DNA from: Elgaria multicarinata webbii
Taxonomy: Eukaryota; Chordata; Lepidosauria; Squamata; Anguidae
Reading direction: 5' to 3'
Assembly: GCF_023053635.1 (NCBI RefSeq)
Contig: NC_086172.1
Location: 123,975,681 to 124,039,680, forward strand
DNA length: 64,000 nucleotides
Part shown: in pieces, positions 11,501-20,500 of the stretch
Position numbering within the stretch: the stretch's first letter is position 1
Layout of the letters: every line of letters starts with the position of its first letter
Position numbers and translations under genes: made by a program
The notes under the pieces: generated by a model
Databases searched by the model: none
Seen by the model: the letters and a program-made list of their open reading frames with translations, nothing else
Told to the model about the DNA's origin: nothing

Positions 11501-14500
11501 AGTGTTTATTGAAGGGATCTTTGCTCCAAGCTACAAAAGTGGAAAACTTCACATGTTGGAGAACTTGCTTGAAACCATTGATCCAGGCCTGGAGAGCTGG
11601 GGTGTCTATCTCATTGCAGCTTGCAAACACTTGCAGAAGAAGAATTACTACCACATTTTGTATGAATTGCAGCAATTTATGAAGGTAAGAATGGTGAAGT
11701 CTGCAAGTGCTGTAATTTATTTTTGGCAGGAACTTTGCACAGTATTTAGGTTTTTTGGAACAATTTTGATTTTTTTAAAAATATATATATCTGAGCATGT
11801 ATGTTTGTTTATTTTGAGAGATAGTTTTGTTTTTTAAAAAACACCTGCCTCTGCAAAAAAGAAGCAGATTTCAAATGGGTTCACAATTTTTTTAAAAAAA
11901 ATACATACAAACACACAGAGAGAAAATAAAGTCAACATAAGAACAATTTGTAAAACATTAATCCAGATGTGGGTAGAAAGTAGATCTCCAGATGTTTTAG
12001 ACTTCAGTTCCCAGCATTCCTGACTATTGGGCATGCTGGCAGGAGCTCCTGGGAGTTGGAAGTTCAAAACATCTGGAGATCTACCTTCTTCCCATTCCTG
12101 TTGTAAAATAAACCAAGTTACCCCTTCCCTTACTGTGGGCAGATAATCTGGTGTCTCAGCGTACTGCTGGAATTCCCCTGTAACAAATCTGTATAAGATT
12201 TCTGGCTTGATTTAGTGACATGTGGAAGTATGTTACTTCTGGATTAAGGGTGAAGTCCTGTTGGTTGAAAGCCAGTTTATGTGGCATAGGTGCCACACTG
12301 CTTGCAGAGAGGGAGGCCTGCCAGGCAGGTGACATACTACTAGAGGTTCCCCTGCAGAAAGCTCTGCCAGCATAGATATTTCTGCTGAATGGGTTGGGCA
12401 GCGATGTGGCAGACATCTGGGAAGGTTGTGGGTAGGCATGCATTCTTCTAGATCAAAAACCGCCTCATTCTCGGGGTGGGGCGCAGCTCAGTGTGATAGA
12501 GCACCTGCTTGGCATGCAGGAGGTCCCAGGTTCAATTCCTGGCTTCTCCAGGTAGGGCAAAGAAAGAAACTTGCTTGAAGACTGCAAATCCACTGCTAGT
12601 CAGTGTTGACAGTGGACCAATGGTATGACTCCATATAATGTAGCTTCCCATGTTCCTATTCTTCTGACACGCTCCATTTCCCTCCCATTGTACCTAATGG
12701 GAGGGAGAAAGGATCCTTCTCCCCACAGCCCCCACCCCACCCCCGTCCCTAGCCGCAGCAAAACGGCAGGACACAAGATGTGGCGGTTGTTCCCCCATGG
12801 AACATCCCTCCCCACACTTAAGCTAGGATTACTCCGTTAAAGAGTTTTCGATTTGGACCTGAGCAATTTCCTCCAGCAAGTGGCAGCTTTCCATGCAAAT
12901 TAAAATGGCAAGTTCATATTTATCAGGAAGCAAAGGCTATTCTGCAAATGAAACTGGCTGCCATACATTAAATAAGTGTGGTGTAGTATGAGCCAGTGTG
13001 GTGTAGTGGCTAAGGTGTTGGACTGGGAGTCGGGAGATCTGGGTTCTAATCCCCACTCGGCCATGGAAACCCACTGAGTGACTTTGGGCCAGTCACAGAC
13101 TCTCAGCCCAACCTACCTCACAGGGCTGTTGTTGTGAGGATAACATGGAGAAGTGTAGGATTATGTACTTGGGTTCCCTGGAGGAAAAAAGGCGGAATAT
13201 AAATGTAATAAATATAAATAAATAAATAAATTAATAAATAAGAGGAAGATGACATAAAATATTTTGGTACAAGCCTGTTCTGTTTTCTATTCTAAAATAC
13301 TGTGCTTCATACTGCTGTGCTTCATTAAACTAGATGCTCTCTCATAACCAATATGTTCAGCAGTTGTTCCTCTGTTCTCATTTTGTAGAAGTATATGGTG
13401 AGAATTATGTTGGGGAGAATGATTGAAATGGCAAACAATTAAGAGTGAAGTATTACAGATCTGGAATAAAATTCTTTCAGTCTTGCTTTTATTCTTAACG
13501 TGGAGTTACTGAACTACTGGTTCAGTTAGTGTCAGTGGTATAAGAAATCCAGTTTAGCAAATGAATGCTTATAAAGATCTGTCCAATCAACATATCACAT
13601 ATTTTAGGGTTCCTGTGTTCGTTGTTAATGTAGTTTTACTATTTGGATGTAGGGATTGGTGCCAGCACTTCTGCAGGTGCACCCCAAGAAGACATGGGAG
13701 CCTATTCAGACTCACATGGGAAGGGGCTGTTGAAGTGCTAAGCTGGCAGGAGGACACTGAGAATAACAGTGACACGGGAGCATTCCCAGCTGCAGTTTAA
13801 TCATTTGGATAGTAGCCAGCCAGGGGCCTGTGGAACGCTGGGAATGCAGGATCCTAATAAGGTGGAGGGCCTGGCAGTAAGAGACCCAAGGGTGGGACGT
13901 CTCATGAGGAGGAGCAACGCCAAGCTGCTCCAAGAGGCTGGCAGCCAGAGATATGACTCTCTGGAGAGACCCACCTTAAAAGCGGGACTTGGTTAGACTT
14001 CTGGTTAGGAAGGGTCGATGAGGGCCATCAACAGTTTCCTTGCAAATCTCTGGCCCCGTTCAGACAACACGCTATACCATGCTGCTTAACCACAAAATGG
14101 TTCAAGGAATTAACCATTTTGTTAACCAAATTAACCATTTGGTTCAAGGAATTAACCATTTCCATTAACCATTTTGTGGTTAAGCAGCATGGTTTAGCGT
14201 TGTCTGAACGGGGCCTCTGAGTCAGTCTGCATAATAACAGCATAATAACCAGCAACAGGTGTGTCTACAAAAGAAGCCAGGAGCTAGGCACTTGGCACTG
14301 GGGAAGGTTTGTTACTCAAAGATGGAATGAAGTGTTATTCTCCTTGGCATTCAGTTTTCCTGGTGCAGGGATACTTTTGAGGTAGAGACTGTTTTGAGTC
14401 CTTAAGAGGACTGTGTCAGATAAAAAACTGGATGTTTCAGGCCATTCTTACTTTAGGGGGATGATGGCTTCTCATTAAAAAAAAGTGACAGAACACTAGA

Positions 14501-17500
14501 AAGGGTCTGTTCCTTTAGAAAGAAGGTAGAAGGCAGAAGAGCTTCAGTTTTTTAAACCTCAAATTGTGTTTGCCACAAAGCTGGCATTTTGCTGCTTCCC
14601 TTCCGTACCCATAGATATGAGGGTATTGCTCTAGAGCAGAGGTGTCAAGCCTCAGGCTCATAGGCCAGATTCAGCCCTCCTGGGTCCCAATCTGGCCCTC
14701 TGTGGTCCATCAGAAGGCCCCTCTCCTCCCCATGGCCCCACCCTCTTTCCCATGAACACTGTTCATTAGGAGCATTCCATTGTCACGTATGGGACATTTG
14801 TACTCAAGTTCAGGACAAAGAATTTTTTGCATATACTACTAATGTTTAAAGTGAAATGATTTATTTTGCAGCGTATGAATACAGTGGTCATTACTAGCAG
14901 AACAGGGTTAGTAACTTTAAATTCAACAAGAAATAATTATCTGAGATACTATTAATATTGTGTCACGTATGGGACACAAGAATTTCCATCTTAGTGCACA
15001 TGGTTATCTTCAATTAAACATTTCTGTGAACTTGAAACTAATTCAGCTTTTTTCTAATAATTCCTGAGATATCACCTCACATTTATATCCATGTTAGACT
15101 CAATTTTTACATTTTAGCTAAGTCAAATGTCACGTATGGGACACTTTCTGCACTGCAATATAAAAAATTCACCTAGGACTACTAAATATGAATTATTAAT
15201 TAATTTAAGACACTAACATCAACAAATAATGTAGTTAGAGTGTTTAAGCATTGATATTTGACAAGTTCCTTTACATTAGAATAATTCTGAAAAAATTTTA
15301 CATGGTGCAGTGACGAGACTTCGAAGCCACAGTTGGTGGGTCAATCTTCCTACTAGGGTGACCATATGACAGGCAAAACCCGGATTTGTCCAGATTTTTG
15401 GTAACAAATCCAGGAAGGGGAGGGAAAATCTGGATTTTCCACATCTTCCCCAGCCAAAGGGCAGCTCTACTTTAATGGGAATTAACAAAAATGCTTGTAT
15501 CTCCGTCATTTTTAAAGATAACGAGATGAAACTTGGCACCATGATTGCTCTTAACAAGGACTTTAGCTATGACAAGTTTGAAACAGATCTGTTCATCCAT
15601 TGAGTTTTAGGATTTTTAAAAAAGTTTGAGGTTTTTTAATTTTTTTTTAAAATGACATTTTTAAAGATAAAGAGCTGAAAGTTGGCACCATGATAGCTCT
15701 TAAGGAGATATTTAGCCATGCCAAGTTTGAATCAGATCTGTTCATCCATTTTTTTTTTCCGTTTAAAGTTCAAAATCTGTCTGTCTTTCAGGATCAAGTC
15801 CGTGCTGCTATGACCTGTATCAGATTTTTCACTCACAAAGCCAAGTCTTACACTGAATTAGGTGAAAGGCAGAAATGGCTCTTGAAGGTCAAAGACCACC
15901 TCAAAATTTACCTTCAGGAAGTTTCACGGAGTTCTGGAAGAAAAAAGGTTACATGCACTTTCCGTAAGAAGATGCATGCTCCTGATGTGTCAAGGTACCA
16001 GGAAAACAATGTTTGGCATCAGTTTAATAATTCTTTGCTTCGTTGGTGAAACTGTTTCCTGAACAGTGTGATAACTTTCACTTCAAAATTGGTGTGGGAC
16101 TTTTACTATAAGCATCCATAGACTTACAATTCGGTGAACCTTAAAGGTTTTGGATTTTTTTCCTTAAAATTTTCTATTCCACTGTAATGCTGTATTTCTC
16201 TGTATATATTAGAATATGCGTTGAAGCTTCCAACCTCTCTAACATAAGGAATATCGAATGTTTTCCATGTTGAAGTTGCTTTGAGCTATGCTAGTCCGTG
16301 TTTCTTGTTTACTTCTGCCTACAAATTGATAAAAGTTATTTCTTCCAGAAAAGGGGGAAAAGGAAGATTTAAAAAATTCGTAACTAATGATCTCAATGAC
16401 CAGTGTTTCCTGCCTATAATGGCACGCTTATGCAACTGTTCTCATACTTGAATCATTCTGCACAGTGAGAGCATTGTTTTAAAAATGTTTTTTTTCTATG
16501 TTGGCTAATGAAGCATATTTTCCCCCTGAACTAAGGCATATCAATACAGTTGAACTTCAGATGGAAGTAACAAAATTCCTCCATCAGTGTGAGAAATTGG
16601 GGGCTTCATCTGTAGCTGCTACGTCTGTACCCACACTCTTTGGAAACAATCAAATGAAGATGGAAGTAGCTTGCAAGGTACTAAGTACTACTTAGATCGT
16701 GGCATAGTTTTAGATATCAAAATTGAATACTTATGAACAGGACAGTGTTGACTACAGTGAAAACATCTAAATTCTTTATTTAATTATTCCAACAAGTCAC
16801 ATTTCATGTCCATTTTTCATTATTAGTTCTGATTTGGCAAAGGTTAGAATGAAGAAAGGAAAGGATGGGGAATAAGACTTAAGTGGCTGGAAAGGACAGG
16901 CTCCCCCTTTTTTTTTAGTGGTACTAGTTCTAGAGATTGAGTTGATCCTAAAATATGAGCAGTGAGTTAAGAAGATACTATTTCAATGTAGTTTTAGCAG
17001 TGCTGGCCTAAGACTTCAATCCTAAAAACACTTCCTAGGAAATAACCTCCCACAGAATACTATATTATGCGGCTAAGGCGAGGAGGAACCGGATCAATTA
17101 AGATTATATGCCTTCGTCTTTTGGTCCTCCTCCCTGTTCCAAATCTGCTGTATTTGGAAGTAATTTCAGTTGTACGCAGACATGGCTCTCCGTAGAGCAG
17201 CTGCCGTCCTCAACCTGGTGCCTTCCAGATAAGCATCAGATAAGTACCTCATCCTGCAGGGCTCTCTGGGATGTGCTGGGATTTGTAATTTGATACTTCT
17301 GGAGAGCACCAAATTGGGTAAGGCTGATGTAGAGCATGTATGTGATAGGAAATTGAGATCAAACTGCTTGTTCCAGGGAGTGATAGGCTCTACTTGTGGA
17401 GCCCCCTGTTTGAATGTGATCTGATACATGACTATGAGGTGGAGTTACCTTGGTCTCCAGCTGCAGATAGATCAGATGTTCTCTAGATAGGCCTTTTGTT

Positions 17501-20500
17501 TTCCTCCAAATGGGTGCAATAGTGAGTACATGTATGTGAGAGAGATTCTGTTGCATGTTCATGTTATAAACCAGGGATGGGCCCTCCAGATGTTGTTGGA
17601 CTGCAATTCCCATCATCCCTAACAATTGGCTGTGCTGACTAGGGCTGATGGGAGTTGCAGTCCAATAACATCTGGAGGGCTACAAGTTGCCCCCCACTAT
17701 TATAAACTACAAACATACATGCCGAGGCTTTTCAGTGTAAAATTGAAAGCTAGAAGGAATTCAGTATATTCTACAAGATGATGGCACATGCAGAATTAGA
17801 TGCTTATTGTAAAGGGAATGGGTGGCAGGCATTGGCTAATGAGCCCATCGTATCTCTGGTTGATGATCACTTTTCCAAAGCTGACACTGACATAGCAAGA
17901 GGGTACAAGTCATCTATGTCTGTTTGTGGGATGTGATGCAAGTTACATTACCCAACTTTTTGTTTCCATTTTCTATTGCTGCAATTTCTTTTTAGGTCAT
18001 GTTGGAAGGCAAAAACATTGAAGAAGGCTTTGGGATTGCATTCAGAGTCCTACAGGTATGTCAAACCTAAGAAGCTGCTATACCTACTATTGCAAACATC
18101 ACCAAAACAGATAAGGAAAACCACGGCATACTTGCACTTTATTGTTAAGTGTCTTCTAGGTATCTAAAAAACCTTGAGCTAAGCTTTTGCATTTCGTACC
18201 TTATATGTTTTCCTGTTGCCCTGCCTCCCATTGCTCAGGGTGGGTTACATTTCTGAGGGCCGTGTGGGTAACCGTGGGCTTCTTGCAACACTTGCTAGAG
18301 CTCCAGAAGCCCCACTCACTTTTCCTCACCATCCAGCTATCAGCTCAGCAGCAGGGGAAAAGAGCGCCAGGACAACCATCAGGACCACTGGGGGGTGGGG
18401 AGTGGGGAGAGGCTTTAACTTCCCTTCTCCCAATGATCTCAGTGTAGCTGAGTTGAAGCTCTCTGGGCGGTGTACAGAAGGAAGGATTAAAGAAGTCTTC
18501 ATCATTTTAATAGCATGAATTCTAGTTATTTGGTGAATACTGCAGCCCTAATGAGAACTAATCTTGTTAACACACAATGTCTTAAGGCAGGACCAGCTGA
18601 GGAAGAACGGAAGAGAATAAGGTAAATACAGAGTAGGGGCCATTGGAAGGAGGGTTCTATAACTTCACTGTGGCCAAACATTTTGTAAAGTGCCTGGCCT
18701 GACAGGATCCCTTTCCACAGCACTATGCTTCCGTGTGAAAGATGAGTTGAGCTGGACCACAATCTGTAGCTGGAGTGTGGGGAGGAGCCTCTTTCAGGCT
18801 GAGGGCTGAACTACATTTTGGAGAAACACTCATTTCAGTGGTGGGTGGGGCCAAAATGCCAGGAATACCAGCATAGCTCTTACTGCCAGTAATGAAGCCT
18901 TGGAAGACCCATTTCAACATTTTAGAATGGGGAAGAGTGCTGAACAGCCAGGAAACCACCAAATGACCGTTGTTCAAAGGAGAATAGGTGTGTGTGTGAC
19001 CGTCTGGGGAACTCGGAGGGCAGGCTAGATTTGGCCTAACAGGCCTGAGATTCTACGCTCTTCTTGCTCTGTGGCAATTCACCCTTCCCAGATCCATATT
19101 GCATCTCTAGCAGTAAAGCTCAATTCCTGTCATAGGAAGGTACTTGTGGATCCTAAAGTAATATTGGTTCTTCTACCCTAGGACTTCCAGCTGGAGGCTG
19201 CTACTGTATACAACAAAGTGGCCAGACAACTAGTGAAGCAGCAGAACTACAGTGAGATCAGACAGCTCCTCAAATGCATCAAGGAATCCGGGGCTGCAGA
19301 TAAAAATGATGGGGACAACGTCATCCTAAACTGTCTGGATGAGTTTGATTCTATTCCTGCTGAGGTAATTCTGTACTCCCCAGGGAAGAAAGAAAAGGTG
19401 CAGCCACATTTGCTCTCCCTCCACAAATTGGTATTGCGCACTCAGAATGCCAAGAAGACTTTCAATCATCTTCAGGACTGAATTGCTCTCATTTTGCTAG
19501 TGGTGCTTTCGTAGTGATCTGTGACAGTGACTTGTTCGTTGAAACCGCTGTCTGCAGATGGGTAACCAGCTATGAGTGCTTTACCTCCAGGTAGCCCTTT
19601 TAAAATGTTGGGAGATCTTCCATGAATATGAGTCATATTGTTGGGAACTGCCCAGAGAGCTTCGGCTGTGGGGCAGTATATAAATGTAATAAAATAAATA
19701 AAAAATAAATGAATGAATTTGGGAGGGATGCAAGCTGTACCTGCAAATTGAGGATTCAGATGAGCACTTGCTGAATTAAGGAATGAGTGTGTGTGTTGGA
19801 CCATTACAGTTAGCCTCATTCTAGGAATCTCAATGTCAGAATTCAGTGTTTGGATGCTGAGAAGGAAGAACTTCCCTGATAGGCTTTCTTGTTTCCTCTG
19901 GTTTCTGAATGGCGAGTAAGAACAATGAAGAAGAATGGAGCCAAGCACTTTGAAGCCTTAGACATGTTGTAGATAGATTTGGCTCTTAGTAATAAGATAT
20001 AAACATTGTGGCTTCAAGCTTTAGTTACAAGTGTTATGATCCCCCATCACCACATTTTTATACAAAAGCTAGGAGTGGAACCACCAGTGTGTCTCCCACA
20101 GCCAACCCCAACAGACACCTCATTAGGATACCATAGTTGAAAGTCACAGAAAGGTCCCACAGAACCAACGTGGTCATGTTTCCCCTGTCTTTCTCCCTAT
20201 ACGGGTCATCCATCAGGGTGACCAGAGTGGACTTATTACTACAACCAGGCAAAAAGCTAGATTGAAATCGATCTAGATCAGGGGTGGGCAGCATGTAAAT
20301 GTGCCCAATGGTTCTCTTCCTCCGCTGCTGTTGCTGCCAAATCACCAAATGTGGCGGGTGCAATTTTTTTTTGCCATTTTACTGATTAAATCTGGTGGCA
20401 AACAACTACAGAGCCTTAGGCCAAACAGCTTGTTTCCTATCTAAATTTGGCCCTTCTAAGACTCCATAGTGGCTTTTCAGGTGGCAAACCACCATTTATT

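Noticed and set aside
12474-12560. A tRNA gene
   Set aside because: A- and B-boxes are present but the cloverleaf stems do not pair and a SINE body follows, so it is a tRNA-derived SINE.
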